The notes under the pieces were generated by a model that was not told the origin of the DNA, did not search any database, and was given only the letters and a program-made list of their open reading frames with translations. A stretch of DNA of 64,000 nucleotides from positions 494,762 through 558,761 of the forward strand of contig NZ_JAMDHK010000001.1 in assembly GCF_024721115.1 (NCBI RefSeq), read 5' to 3'. Both the position numbers and the translations under genes were made by a program. How positions within the stretch are numbered: position 1 is the first letter of the stretch; the number at the start of each line of letters is the position of its first letter. The DNA is from Salipiger pentaromativorans. GTDB lineage: Bacteria; Pseudomonadota; Alphaproteobacteria; Rhodobacterales; Rhodobacteraceae. Positions 30,607 through 39,379 of this stretch are shown piece by piece.

Positions 30607-31668
30607 TCAGGCCGTGGCGCATTGCCTCCGGCCGCCCATGAGCACATCCATGGTCATGCCGCCGATCCACATGCAGAAAAGCGCCAGCCAGGCGGTGCCG
30701 GCGAAGATCGAGCCGCCGGTCACCCCCGCGCCGATGGCGCAGCCGCCCGCCAGCATGCCGCCGAACCCCATGAGCGCGGCGCCGATCATCGCGTTGCGCA
30801 GCGGCGTCGGGCCGTCGAAGCCCTGGAATTTCAGCTCCCGCCCCCAGGCCGCGGCCAGGAAGGCGCCGACGAAAACGCCCGGCACCAGACCCACGTCGAA
30901 CTCCAGCACCGCGTTGCGGTCGAGGAAGAACATCAGCGTATGGGCGGAGGGGCCGGTGAAGGTGGCGCTTTCGATCTGCACCGGGTCGAACGCCACGTTC
31001 GCCAGCGCATAGGTCAGCCCCCAGCCAAGCGCCACGGCAAAGCCCACGCCGGACGCAAAGATCAGCCGGGAAAAGCCGATGCGGTTGCGCCGCGACAGCT
31101 CCAGCGCGATGGCGGCGATGATCAGGCCGATCACCAGCCCCGCCTCGCGCGGCAGATGCGCCGCCGCCAGCAGATCCATGTTGCGCCCGCCCGAGGTGAC
31201 CCAGATCGCCGCCAGCTTGTCGCGCCATGGCGAGAGGATGCCCGAGAGGCTCATCTGTGCCACCACGGCGAAGATAAGCCCCGAGATCACCGAGCGCAGG
31301 TTGCCCGTCGCCGCCATGACCAGAAGCCGTCCGGAGCAGCCATTGGCCAGCACCATGCCCGCACCGAACAGCAGCCCGCCGATGATCGCCCCCGACCAGC
31401 TGCCCGGCACTGCCATCATCCTTGCGTTGGCGGAATCGAAGAACCCCAGCAGCTGCGCGCCCTGCACCCAGACCAGCGCGGTTGAGAAGGTCAGCAGCCA
31501 GACCGCCACCTTGTCCTTCATTGCACCGCGGGCGAATTCCACCGTCGCCGCGCGCAGGCAAAACCGCGACCGCTGCGCCGCGATGCCAAAGACCGTGCCG
31601 GTGATCAGGCCGAAGAGCGCGGCGGTCGGGTTTTCTCCGAGTCGTTCGACGAGGGCGATAAGATCCAT
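30607..31668 (-). CDS. YeeE/YedE family sulfur-compound transporter
   Basis: A 353-residue polytopic membrane protein made of two repeats. Each repeat keeps the conserved Cys used in YeeE/TsuA for thiosulfate passage: Cys111 in LANGCSGRLL and Cys310 in LAGGCAIGAGVTGGS. A further Cys37 is in RSRFCLRA, also typical. Substrate as thiosulfate or a related sulfur compound is inferred from the family. No TsuB/TusA-like partner is adjacent; a cupin gene is divergent at 31832. Confidence 0.85.
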   Translation of the reverse strand: MDLIALVERLGENPTAALFGLITGTVFGIAAQRSRFCLRAATVEFARGAMKDKVAVWLLTFSTALVWVQGAQLLGFFDSANARMMAVPGSWSGAIIGGLLFGAGMVLANGCSGRLLVMAATGNLRSVISGLIFAVVAQMSLSGILSPWRDKLAAIWVTSGGRNMDLLAAAHLPREAGLVIGLIIAAIALELSRRNRIGFSRLIFASGVGFAVALGWGLTYALANVAFDPVQIESATFTGPSAHTLMFFLDRNAVLEFDVGLVPGVFVGAFLAAAWGRELKFQGFDGPTPLRNAMIGAALMGFGGMLAGGCAIGAGVTGGSIFAGTAWLALFCMWIGGMTMDVLMGGRRQCATA

Positions 31669-31831
31669 GGCGGGGGCTCCTTTTGGCGCGGACTCATGCC
31701 TGCATGCGAATATGTGCGCCTTGATTCAGATCATGGGCGCCGCTTCGCGACATCGAGGTCGGAATTCGGCGCGACGCGGGGCCGATGTCAGCGCATGGCT
31801 GTCGGAACCACAGGCCGGGGAGAGGACCGCC

Positions 31832-32266
31832 ATGTCGCAGCCGGAGATCGACGCCGCCACCATGCCGCCGCTGGCCGCGCTGATGTCGCTTGCGGTGATG
31901 GCGGATGCCGCGCAGACCCCGCTCGAGGGGGGCGAAGACCCGGCTTTTGGCAGCGTGCTCTGGCGGACGCTCTTCTGCGCCGACCGCACCCCCACCAAGG
32001 GCATGGTTCTGGGCATTGCGGAATTCGGCCCCATGGGCACGCTGCTGCCGCATCGCCACGGCCCGGCGGAGATCTATTTCGGCCTGTCGGGCTCGGGCGT
32101 GGTGACCATCGACGGCGTGCCGCATCCGCTGGGCCCCGAGATCGCGCTTTATATCCCCGACGATGCGGAACACGGCACGGTCGCCGGGCCCGAGGGGTTG
32201 CGCTTTCTCTATATCTTCCCGCGCGACCGCTTTGCGGATGTGGAATACCGCTTTTCGCAAGCCTGA
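31832..32266 (+). CDS. Cupin-domain protein
   Basis: A 144-residue protein. The N-terminal 50 residues are helical; the cupin barrel follows with motif 1 LLPHRHGPAEIYFGLSGSG (metal-ligand His, His and Glu) and motif 2 PDDAEHGTVAGPEG with a further His. This layout and size are like small metal cupins, including DMSP lyases such as DddW (about 150 residues), but I see nothing decisive for that activity. The ATG at 31832 is favoured by GGGGAGAGGA just upstream. It diverges from the YeeE gene with 163 bp between. Confidence 0.75.
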   Translation: MSQPEIDAATMPPLAALMSLAVMADAAQTPLEGGEDPAFGSVLWRTLFCADRTPTKGMVLGIAEFGPMGTLLPHRHGPAEIYFGLSGSGVVTIDGVPHPLGPEIALYIPDDAEHGTVAGPEGLRFLYIFPRDRFADVEYRFSQA

Positions 32267-32338
32267 CGAAGAGCTCTGCGCGCAGGCGCACAGAGTATCG
32301 GCTCGCCTCAGGGTAATTTCCGGCGTAAAGCACAGAAC

Positions 32339-33574
32339 ATGACTCGTATCGTGCCCCTTGCCGCCGCGCGGTCCCTGCCGATCTGGCGGCGCCCCGTGAC
32401 CCTGCTGTTCCTGATGGCCATCGCCATGCCGCTCAGCTTCTCGACCTGGTCGGCGCTGCTGAACAATTTCGTCATCGAGGCGGCGCAGTTCGATGGGTCG
32501 GATATCGGCTGGCTGCACACGGTGCGCGAGATCCCGGGGTTTCTCGCCATCGGCGTGATCCTGATCCTGCTGGTGATGCGCGAACAGGTTCTGGCGCTTG
32601 CGGCGCTGACCCTGCTGGGCGTAGCCACGGCGGTCACCGCCTGGTTCCCCTCCATGGCCGGGCTGCTGATCGTCACGATGCTCAGCTCCATCGGGTTTCA
32701 CTACTATGAGACGGTGAACCAGAGCCTCCAACTGCAATGGCTGCCCAAGGACCGCGCGCCGCAGATGCTGGGCTGGCTGCTCTCGGCGGCGAGCGCCGCG
32801 ACCTTCGTCGCCTATGTGGCCATCGTGATGACCTGGGAGTCGCTGGGCCTGTCCTACAACACGGTCTATCTCGCCTCCGGCGGGCTGACCTTGGTGATCG
32901 TGGCCTATTGCGCGCTGGCCTTTCCGCAGTTCGAAAGCCCCAACCCGCAGCGCAAGAGCTTTGTCCTGCGCAAGCGCTACTGGCTGTACTATGCGCTGCA
33001 ATTCATGGCGGGCGCGCGGCGGCAGATCTTTATCGTCTTCGCGGGGTTCATGATGGTCGAGCGCTTCGGCTTTTCGGTGCATGAGGTGACGGGGCTGTTC
33101 CTGATCAACCTCGTGGTGAGCCTTGTCGCCGCGCCGCTGCTGGGCAAGGCCGTGCACCGCTATGGCGAGCGCCCGATGCTGATCTTCGAATATCTCGGGC
33201 TGACGGTGGTCTTTGTCCTTTACGGCGGAATCTACTGGTTCGGCTGGGGTGTGGTGCTGGCCTCGGTGCTTTACGTGATCGACCATGTCTTCTTTGCACT
33301 GCGCATGGCGCTGAAGACCTATTTCCAGAAGATCGCCGATCCCGGCGACATGGCGCCCACCGCCGCCGTGGCCTTTACCATCAACCATATCGCGGCGGTC
33401 TTCCTGCCGTTTCTGCTGGGCTATCTCTGGCTGGTCTCGCCCGGCGCGGTCTTTGGCCTCGCCGCGCTGATGGCGCTGGCCTCGCTGGGGTTGGCGCTGA
33501 TGATCCCGCGCCACCCCGAACCGGGCAACGAGACGGTCTTTTCGCAATTCGTCGCGGCGGCCCCCGCGGAATAG
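32339..33574 (+). CDS. Major facilitator superfamily transporter
   Basis: A 411-residue membrane protein with about 12 hydrophobic segments. It lacks a sharp loop 2-3 GRR motif, but two six-helix halves are evident, separated near residues 195-220 by the charged FPQFESPNPQRKSFVLRKRY. Distinctive patches are SIGFHYYETVNQSLQLQWLP in TM4 and IDHVFFALRMALKTYFQKIA in the second half. The substrate is unknown. It follows the cupin gene after 72 bp on the same strand and ends just before a dispersed repeat. Confidence 0.8.
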   Translation: MTRIVPLAAARSLPIWRRPVTLLFLMAIAMPLSFSTWSALLNNFVIEAAQFDGSDIGWLHTVREIPGFLAIGVILILLVMREQVLALAALTLLGVATAVTAWFPSMAGLLIVTMLSSIGFHYYETVNQSLQLQWLPKDRAPQMLGWLLSAASAATFVAYVAIVMTWESLGLSYNTVYLASGGLTLVIVAYCALAFPQFESPNPQRKSFVLRKRYWLYYALQFMAGARRQIFIVFAGFMMVERFGFSVHEVTGLFLINLVVSLVAAPLLGKAVHRYGERPMLIFEYLGLTVVFVLYGGIYWFGWGVVLASVLYVIDHVFFALRMALKTYFQKIADPGDMAPTAAVAFTINHIAAVFLPFLLGYLWLVSPGAVFGLAALMALASLGLALMIPRHPEPGNETVFSQFVAAAPAE

Positions 33575-33587
33575 CGCCCGGCCACAA

Positions 33588-33630
33588 GGTTGGATGCCTC
33601 CGGCGGGAGTGTATCGGGAAAGATGAAAGG
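33588..33630 (+). repeat. Dispersed GGATGCCTCCGGCGGG repeat, copy B
   Basis: GGTTGGATGCCTCCGGCGGG then AGTGTATCGGGAAAGATGAAAG, located 14 bp after the MFS stop. It shares the first 16 bases of its core with 20781 and the AAAGATGAAAGG tail with copies C and D. It is followed by a GGGC-TTCG-GCCC hairpin (33633-33644). Confidence 0.7.
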
Positions 33631-33704
33631 CCGGGCTTCGGCCCCGCCCCTTCCCAAGCCGCGCCAAACACGCTATCGGGCCGCGACCCTGCCGGAGATT
33701 TTCC

Positions 33705-34580
33705 ATGCCCAAGACCTGGACCGCCTTCACCAAACTTTCCGCAAAAGACTCCGCCGAGGCGCTTGGCGAGGCGATGGAAGAGCTCGATCCGATGCCCACC
33801 GGCGTCGGCGTCTTCGAGATCGAGGACGGCTCTGGCACCTGGGAAGTGGGCGGCTATTTCACCGAAGAGCCCGACGGGATCGAGCTGGCGCTGCTCGCCG
33901 CCGCTTTCGGCGCGCAGGATTTCGTGGTCTCCGAAGTGCCCGATACCGACTGGGTCGACAAGGTGCGGCGCGAGCTGACCCCGGTCGAGGCCGGGCGGTT
34001 CTTTGTCTATGGCAGCCATGACGCCGACAAGATCCCCGAGGGCGCCGAGCCGCTGCTGATCGAGGCCGCCATGGCCTTTGGCACCGGCCATCACGGCACC
34101 ACGCTGGGCTGCCTGCGGGCGCTCGACCGGCTGGCGAACGAAGGCTTCATCGGCAAGAGCGTCGCCGATGTGGGATGCGGCACCGCCGTTCTGGCCATGG
34201 GCGCGGCGCGCATCTGGCCCGATCCGGTGATCGCCTCGGACATCGACGAGGTGGCGGTCGAGGTGGCCGAGGCCAATGTCCGCGCCAACGGGCTGGAGGG
34301 CAAGGTGACCTGCGTCGAGGCGGCGGGGTTCGACAACCCCGAGATCGCCGCGCGGGCGCCTTTCGATCTGGTCTTCGCCAATATCCTCAAGCAGCCGCTG
34401 ATCGACCTCGCCCCTTCGATGGCGGAGAATCTTGGCGCTGGCGGCTACGCGATTCTGTCCGGCATTCTCACCCGCCAGGCCGATGAGGTCGTCGAGGTTT
34501 ATGCACGCAACGGCATCAATCTCGCCCACCGAGAAGAGATTGGTGACTGGGTGACGCTCACCCTCCAGAAATCCGCGTGA
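33705..34580 (+). CDS. prmA: PrmA, ribosomal protein L11 methyltransferase
   Basis: A 291-residue SAM-dependent methyltransferase that trimethylates L11. The N-terminal 100 residues form the L11-binding domain. The linker and catalytic domain carry MAFGTGHHGTTLGCL near residue 125, SAM motif I VADVGCGTAVLAMGAA, motif II VIASDIDEVAVEVAEANVRA, and motif IV DLVFANILKQPL, all diagnostic of PrmA. Length is typical. The gene starts 75 bp after repeat copy B. Confidence 0.94.
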   Translation: MPKTWTAFTKLSAKDSAEALGEAMEELDPMPTGVGVFEIEDGSGTWEVGGYFTEEPDGIELALLAAAFGAQDFVVSEVPDTDWVDKVRRELTPVEAGRFFVYGSHDADKIPEGAEPLLIEAAMAFGTGHHGTTLGCLRALDRLANEGFIGKSVADVGCGTAVLAMGAARIWPDPVIASDIDEVAVEVAEANVRANGLEGKVTCVEAAGFDNPEIAARAPFDLVFANILKQPLIDLAPSMAENLGAGGYAILSGILTRQADEVVEVYARNGINLAHREEIGDWVTLTLQKSA

Positions 34581-34685
34581 GACCCATCGGGTTTGAGGAG
34601 AACCCAAGGCAATTGCCTCAAATTTGCCGCAATTTTCGCGCATAGCTGGCGCCATCCGGTGGGGGCCGGGTAACACGAGGCTGCC

Positions 34686-35030
34686 ATGGATAGTGCGATC
34701 CACGACTTCGACAAACGCCAACGTGCCGTGACCGCGAAACATCGCAAGCTGGCGCAGGGCTATACGACGAAGCTCAACCGCAACGGCACGATCGAGCACA
34801 AGCCGATCCGGCGGGTCCGGTTTCTGTCGATGAAGGGTCTGCTGCTGGCGGTTGCCGGGGTCTTCGCCTTCAAGGGCTACCTGCTGGCCAGCCTCGGAAC
34901 CGAGGGCTATGCCGCCCGCATCGGCCATCTCTCCGACGGCACCGCCATCGAGCGCATCGGCGCCTGGCTGATGGGCGCAGATCCGGCGACTCTCTGGGTC
35001 GCCCTGCAATTGCAGCCCTACCTCTCCTGA
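34686..35030 (+). CDS. Single-pass membrane protein, unknown function
   Basis: A 114-residue protein. Residues 1-48 are highly charged and basic (MDSAIHDFDKRQRAVTAKHR). Residues 50-69 (MKGLLLAVAGVFAFKGYLLA) form one hydrophobic segment, predicted inner-membrane with the basic end inside. The C-terminal 45 residues would be periplasmic. I do not recognise it. It has a strong terminator at 35105. Confidence 0.72.
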   Translation: MDSAIHDFDKRQRAVTAKHRKLAQGYTTKLNRNGTIEHKPIRRVRFLSMKGLLLAVAGVFAFKGYLLASLGTEGYAARIGHLSDGTAIERIGAWLMGADPATLWVALQLQPYLS

Positions 35031-35104
35031 GTTTTCATGCCGGGTCTCGGCCCGGCCGCTATCTCTCTCCGACTATCTCCGTAGCCGGTGTGCGTAAAAA
35101 GTAA

Positions 35105-35140
35105 GGCCGCGTCTTTCAGTGAAAAGACGCGGCCCTTTTT
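35105..35140 (+). terminator. Rho-independent terminator after the membrane protein gene
   Basis: A perfect 12-bp stem GGCCGCGTCTTT (35105-35116) with its complement at 35123-35134, 6-nt loop, followed by C and TTTTT (35136-35140). It lies 75 bp past the stop at 35030, between convergent genes. Confidence 0.93.
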
Positions 35141-35188
35141 CTGGCCCGGCGGCGCCCTGCGGACGCTCCGGATCTGTCTCGCGGCACC

Positions 35189-35476
35189 TCAGCGGGCACG
35201 GGAGACATAGGAGATATCGGCGCGGGTCAGGCCGATGTCATCGAGTTCGCGGTCGGTCAGCGCCTCAAGGCTCTTGCGAGTCAGACGTGCGTCGTTCCAA
35301 TCGGCGATCGCATCGGCGATGGACGAAACGAAACGGCTGATCTGCGCCGCGATGGCGACGGAAGCGGAAGCGCTGCGCTCGGGCGCCGCGCCGAAACCGG
35401 TAACGAAGACGGACCCGATGCGACCGGCCAGGCCGGCGGCGCCGTCTTGCGAGCGGGTGGTGTCATATGCCGACAT
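35189..35476 (-). CDS. DUF1127 (YjiS-like) small protein
   Basis: A 95-residue protein. The C-terminal half (ADAIADWNDARLTRKSLEAL, TDRELDDIGLTRADI) is the DUF1127 domain, an Arg-rich helical module that in other alphaproteobacteria is linked to RNA, phosphate or stress physiology. The N-terminal 45 residues are variable and Ala/Gly/Ser-rich. It is probably cytoplasmic. It converges with the preceding membrane protein gene. Confidence 0.85.
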   Translation of the reverse strand: MSAYDTTRSQDGAAGLAGRIGSVFVTGFGAAPERSASASVAIAAQISRFVSSIADAIADWNDARLTRKSLEALTDRELDDIGLTRADISYVSRAR

Positions 35477-35795
35477 AGGTCAGTGTCCTTGTCCTGAAGT
35501 TTTCAGATTGCACAATTTATACGCGGCAAATAGCCACCCATGCTCATCCTGACAACACCGCGAAAACGCAATGGCCGTATGCAGCGGGGACATAGCTCGC
35601 CACCGGCTTAAGTGTATGTAAAAGAATTACAAAACCTCACGTTCTGCTGTCGCTGACAGACGGATTCGTGTCGGTTTCCGCTATTTCCCCCGCGATTTCC
35701 CGCAAACCGAGCCATATTGCCCCGTTGCCGGGGCTTGGCGGATGTTCGCGTTTCGTGCTAATTCGAGGTATAAAAGCAACATAAAGGCGGGCAGT
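35477..35795. other. Divergent promoter interval between the DUF1127 gene and ruvC
   Basis: This 319-bp gene-free stretch serves the DUF1127 gene (minus) and ruvC (plus). It is more AT-rich than its surroundings at 35505-35545 and 35610-35640 (AAGTGTATGTAAAAGAATTAC), plausible promoter regions, but no -35/-10 pair or operator is convincing. No SOS box of the alphaproteobacterial GTTC-N7-GTTC form was seen before ruvC. Confidence 0.45.
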
Positions 35796-36284
35796 ATGAG
35801 GGTTCTCGGCGTCGATCCGGGTCTGCGGCATCTCGGCTGGGGGGTGATCGAGGCCGAAGGCAGCCGCCTTCGCCACATTGCCAACGGCATCTGCGAATCG
35901 GGCACCGGCCCGCTGGCGCTGCGGCTGTTGACGCTGCACGAACAGCTCACCCGGGTGATCACGCTCTGGCAGCCGCAGATCGCGGCGGTGGAACAGACCT
36001 TCGTCAACCGCGACGGGGCCGGCACGCTGAAACTGGGTCAGGCACGCGGCATCGCGCTGCTGGTGCCGGCGCAGTTCGGGCTGGAGGTGGGCGAATACGC
36101 CCCCAACACGGTCAAGAAGACCGTGGTCGGGGTCGGCCACGCGGACAAGCGGCAGGTGGATCACATGGTCAAGATGCAACTGCCCGGCGTGCAGATCGCC
36201 GGGCCCGATGCCGCCGACGCTCTGGCCATCGCGATCTGCCACGCGCATCATCTGGGCGGACAGCGACTGAAGGTGCGGGCATGA
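35796..36284 (+). CDS. ruvC: RuvC, Holliday junction resolvase
   Basis: A 162-residue endonuclease resolving Holliday junctions with RuvAB. The acidic catalytic residues are Asp7 in [14 protein letters not shown], Glu in [11 protein letters not shown], and the C-terminal pair in [20 protein letters not shown]. The ATG at 35796 gives the family start [10 protein letters not shown]; upstream in-frame sequence is promoter-like. It overlaps ruvA by four bases (ATGA), giving a ruvC-ruvA-ruvB operon. Confidence 0.95.
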   Translation: MRVLGVDPGLRHLGWGVIEAEGSRLRHIANGICESGTGPLALRLLTLHEQLTRVITLWQPQIAAVEQTFVNRDGAGTLKLGQARGIALLVPAQFGLEVGEYAPNTVKKTVVGVGHADKRQVDHMVKMQLPGVQIAGPDAADALAIAICHAHHLGGQRLKVRA

Positions 36285-36949
36285 TCGGGCGGATCGCGGG
36301 GCGGATCGAATACAAGGGCGAGGATCACGTGCTGATCGACGTGCGCGGCGTGGGCTATGTGGTCTATTGCTCCGACCGTGTGCTGGCCGCGCTGCCGGGC
36401 CCCGGCGAGGCGGCGGCGCTTTATACCGATCTGCTGGTGCGCGAGGATCTTTTGCAGCTCTTCGGCTTTCCCACGCTGGTGGAAAAGGAATGGCACCGGC
36501 TGCTGATGTCGGTGCAGGGCGTCGGCGCCAAGGCATCGCTGGCGATCCTCGGCACGCTGGGGCCTGACGGCGTCAGCCGCGCCATCGCGCTTGGCGACGC
36601 GACCGCGATCAAGGCCGCGCGGGGCATCGGCCCCAAGACCGCACAGCGCGTGGTCAACGAGCTGAAGGACAAGGCGCCCGCGGTGATGGCGATGGGCGCC
36701 GGACCGGTGGCCAGCCCCGGCCCCGAGGTGATCGACGACGCTCAACCGACCCCGGCGGCATCCCCCGCCCCGGCGCGCGCGCCCCGCGCGGCCCCGGCCC
36801 AAGCCGAGGCGCTTTCGGCGCTCGGCAATCTCGGCTATGCCCCGGGCGAAGCGGCGGCGGCGGTGGCACAGGCGGCGGGCGAAACGCCCGATGCGGGCAC
36901 CGCGGATCTGATCCGCGCCGCGCTGAAACTGCTGGCCCCCAAGGGATGA
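36281..36949 (+). CDS. ruvA: RuvA, Holliday junction-binding subunit
   Basis: A 222-residue protein that holds the four-way junction for RuvB. Domain I (1-65) starts [20 protein letters not shown]. Domain II has helix-hairpin-helix motifs [17 protein letters not shown] and [18 protein letters not shown] Pro/Ala-rich linker (about 150-175) leads to domain III, which contacts RuvB ([20 protein letters not shown]). Translation is probably coupled to ruvC; ruvB follows after 17 bp. Confidence 0.95.
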   Translation: MIGRIAGRIEYKGEDHVLIDVRGVGYVVYCSDRVLAALPGPGEAAALYTDLLVREDLLQLFGFPTLVEKEWHRLLMSVQGVGAKASLAILGTLGPDGVSRAIALGDATAIKAARGIGPKTAQRVVNELKDKAPAVMAMGAGPVASPGPEVIDDAQPTPAASPAPARAPRAAPAQAEALSALGNLGYAPGEAAAAVAQAAGETPDAGTADLIRAALKLLAPKG

Positions 36950-36966
36950 CGCGAGAAGGCTGAGCC

Positions 36967-37992
36967 ATGACCGGACCCGACCCGACCCTGCGCCCCGAGC
37001 CGCTGCCCGAGGATCGCGACCGCGCACTGCGCCCGCAGATGCTCGACGATTTCGTCGGGCAGGCGGAGGCGCGCGCGAACCTGCGGGTCTTCATCCAGTC
37101 CGCCCGGTCGCGCGGCGAGGCGATGGATCACACGCTGTTCCACGGCCCGCCGGGGCTCGGCAAGACGACGCTGGCGCAGATCATGGCGCGCGAGCTGGGG
37201 GTCGGCTTTCGCATGACCTCCGGTCCGGTGCTGGCCAAGGCCGGCGATCTGGCGGCGATCCTGACCAATCTGGAATCCCGCGACGTGCTCTTCATCGACG
37301 AGATCCACCGGCTGAACCCGGCGGTGGAAGAGGTGCTGTACCCGGCGATGGAGGATTACGAGCTCGATCTGGTGATCGGCGAAGGCCCCGCCGCGCGCAC
37401 CGTGCGGATCGAGTTGCAGCCCTTCACGCTGGTCGGCGCCACCACGCGGCTCGGGCTGCTGACCACACCGCTGCGCGACCGGTTCGGCATCCCCACAAGA
37501 TTGCAATTCTACACCGTGGACGAGCTGAACAGCATCGTCACCCGCAATGCCGAAAAGCTGGGCGTGCGCGCCGAACCCGACGGCGCGCGCGAAATCGCGC
37601 GCCGGTCGCGCGGCACGCCGCGGATCGCCGGACGGCTGCTGCGCCGGGTGGTGGATTTCGCCGTGGTCGAGGGCAATGGCGTGGTCACCCGCGCGCTGGC
37701 CGACGGGGCGCTGACGCGGCTGGGGGTGGACGGGCTCGGGCTCGACGGCGCCGACCGGCGCTATCTTCAGCTCATCGCCGAGCATTATTCCGGCGGCCCC
37801 GTCGGGATCGAGACGCTCTCGGCGGCGCTCAGCGAAAGCCGCGACGCGCTGGAAGAAGTGATCGAACCCTATCTGCTGCAACAGGGGCTGATCCAGCGGA
37901 CCCCGCGCGGGCGCATGCTCGCACAGCGCGCCTGGACCCATCTCGGCCTGCCCGCGCCAAAGGCCCCCGGCCAGGCAACGCTGTTCGACTGA
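36967..37992 (+). CDS. ruvB: RuvB, Holliday junction branch-migration ATPase
   Basis: A 341-residue AAA+ motor. Walker A is [13 protein letters not shown] near residue 60, Walker B is [11 protein letters not shown], sensor 1 and the beta hairpin contain [20 protein letters not shown], and the arginine-finger region is [16 protein letters not shown]. The C-terminal winged helix binds DNA ([20 protein letters not shown]). It drives branch migration with RuvA. Confidence 0.96.
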   Translation: MTGPDPTLRPEPLPEDRDRALRPQMLDDFVGQAEARANLRVFIQSARSRGEAMDHTLFHGPPGLGKTTLAQIMARELGVGFRMTSGPVLAKAGDLAAILTNLESRDVLFIDEIHRLNPAVEEVLYPAMEDYELDLVIGEGPAARTVRIELQPFTLVGATTRLGLLTTPLRDRFGIPTRLQFYTVDELNSIVTRNAEKLGVRAEPDGAREIARRSRGTPRIAGRLLRRVVDFAVVEGNGVVTRALADGALTRLGVDGLGLDGADRRYLQLIAEHYSGGPVGIETLSAALSESRDALEEVIEPYLLQQGLIQRTPRGRMLAQRAWTHLGLPAPKAPGQATLFD

Positions 37993-38068
37993 CCGGCGCC
38001 TCAAAATGGCGCTTTGGCGACTCTCTCCGGCATGATACGTTAACATCAACGTATTTGGGAGCACGCAT

Positions 38069-39211
38069 ATGTCTTTGCCCGCCCGTCTGCTTGTCGGCAC
38101 CACCAAGGGTGCGTTTCTGATCACCTGCGACGGCTGGTCCGTCAGCGGCCCCTTCTGCGACGGCTGGCCGATCAACCACATGACCGGCGATCCGGTCACG
38201 GGGCAGCTCTGGGCGGCGGGCGGCAGCGACTGGCACGGCGCGGGCGTCTGGCGCAGCGCCGACGGGCAGGACTGGCAACTGGCCAAGCTCTCAAACGGAG
38301 AATTCGACCGCTGGATCGAGAACGATCCCGGCATGGCCGAGCAGTTCGGCCTCTCGCCCGCACCGCCGGCGCCTTTCACCGGCAAGGCCGATGCGCTCTG
38401 GTCGATCCGCCACACGCCGCAGGCGCTTTATGCCGGCGCCAAACCCGCGCGGCTCCTGCGCAGCGCCGACGGCGGCGAAACCTGGGAGGAGGTCACCGGG
38501 CTGAGCGAGCACCCCTCCTCGGACAGCTGGCAGCCGGGCGCCGCCGGGCTGACGTTGCACAGCATCGTCACGGCACCGGACGCGCCAGAAAAGCTCTGGG
38601 TCGGGATTTCGGCGGCCGGGGTCTTTGCCAGCGAGGATGGCGGTCAGAGCTGGGAGCGGCGCAACCGCCGCTCGAACGCGCCAGCGACGCCCTGCGCGCA
38701 TCCGGCGGCGGGCGACGGGGTCGAGACCGGGCATTGCGTGCACAACATGCAGCGCGCGCCGGGCGACGGCGATCTGCTATATCAGCAGAACCACCACGGG
38801 GTGTATCGCTCGCGCGATGGCGGGCGAAGCTGGGACGACATCACCGAGGGGCTGCCCTCGACCTTCGGCTTCCCCATCGCGGTGCATCCGCACGACCCGC
38901 AGACGATCTGGACGCTGCCACTGAACGGCGACATGGCGGGGCGCTATCCGCCGGAGGCCCGCGCCGCGGTCTGGCGCTCGCGCGATGGCGGCGAGAGCTG
39001 GGAGGAGTGCCGCAACGGGCTGCCGCAGGAGAGCTGTTATTTCACCGTGCTGCGCCATGCGATGGCGACCGACCGGCGGGATCCGGCCGGGGTCTATTTC
39101 GGCACCAATTCCGGCTCGGTCTTCGCCAGCGCCGACGAGGGCGAGAGCTGGCGCGAGGTTGCCCGGCACCTGCCGACGATCCTCTGCGTGGAAGTGCTGG
39201 AGCCCGCCTGA
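38069..39211 (+). CDS. Asp-box (BNR) repeat beta-propeller protein
   Basis: A 380-residue protein with six Asp-box motifs: SADGQDW (63-69), SADGGETW (132-139), SEDGGQSW (188-195), SRDGGRSW (248-255), SRDGGESW (304-311) and SADEGESW (354-361), spaced by about 50-70 residues. This indicates a six-bladed or larger propeller of the sialidase/sortilin VPS10 type. It has no signal peptide and no sialidase arginine triad that I can identify, so it is probably not a sialidase. The function is unknown. It follows ruvB after 76 bp. Confidence 0.78.
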   Translation: MSLPARLLVGTTKGAFLITCDGWSVSGPFCDGWPINHMTGDPVTGQLWAAGGSDWHGAGVWRSADGQDWQLAKLSNGEFDRWIENDPGMAEQFGLSPAPPAPFTGKADALWSIRHTPQALYAGAKPARLLRSADGGETWEEVTGLSEHPSSDSWQPGAAGLTLHSIVTAPDAPEKLWVGISAAGVFASEDGGQSWERRNRRSNAPATPCAHPAAGDGVETGHCVHNMQRAPGDGDLLYQQNHHGVYRSRDGGRSWDDITEGLPSTFGFPIAVHPHDPQTIWTLPLNGDMAGRYPPEARAAVWRSRDGGESWEECRNGLPQESCYFTVLRHAMATDRRDPAGVYFGTNSGSVFASADEGESWREVARHLPTILCVEVLEPA

Positions 39212-39379
39212 GCGCGCGCCCCTCCCCCGCGCATGGCGGCGCCCCCGCGCGGCGGTTTCGCCGGCCCGCCGCGCATACATTCCACGATCCGAACCTGTCG
39301 CGCGCCCGCGCCCTGCCTGTTGTGAGCGCTCGCGCAATGACATACCCCTATGGCCAATTGCACGAACAGGGAGGATCCC

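Noticed and set aside
38069-39211. Exo-alpha-sialidase
   Set aside because: Asp-boxes alone are structural; the arginine triad, the catalytic Tyr/Glu context and a signal peptide are not visible.
39212-39379. SAM-II or SAH riboswitch before metY
   Set aside because: The leader is GC-rich and shows none of the conserved pseudoknot or core segments of those classes.
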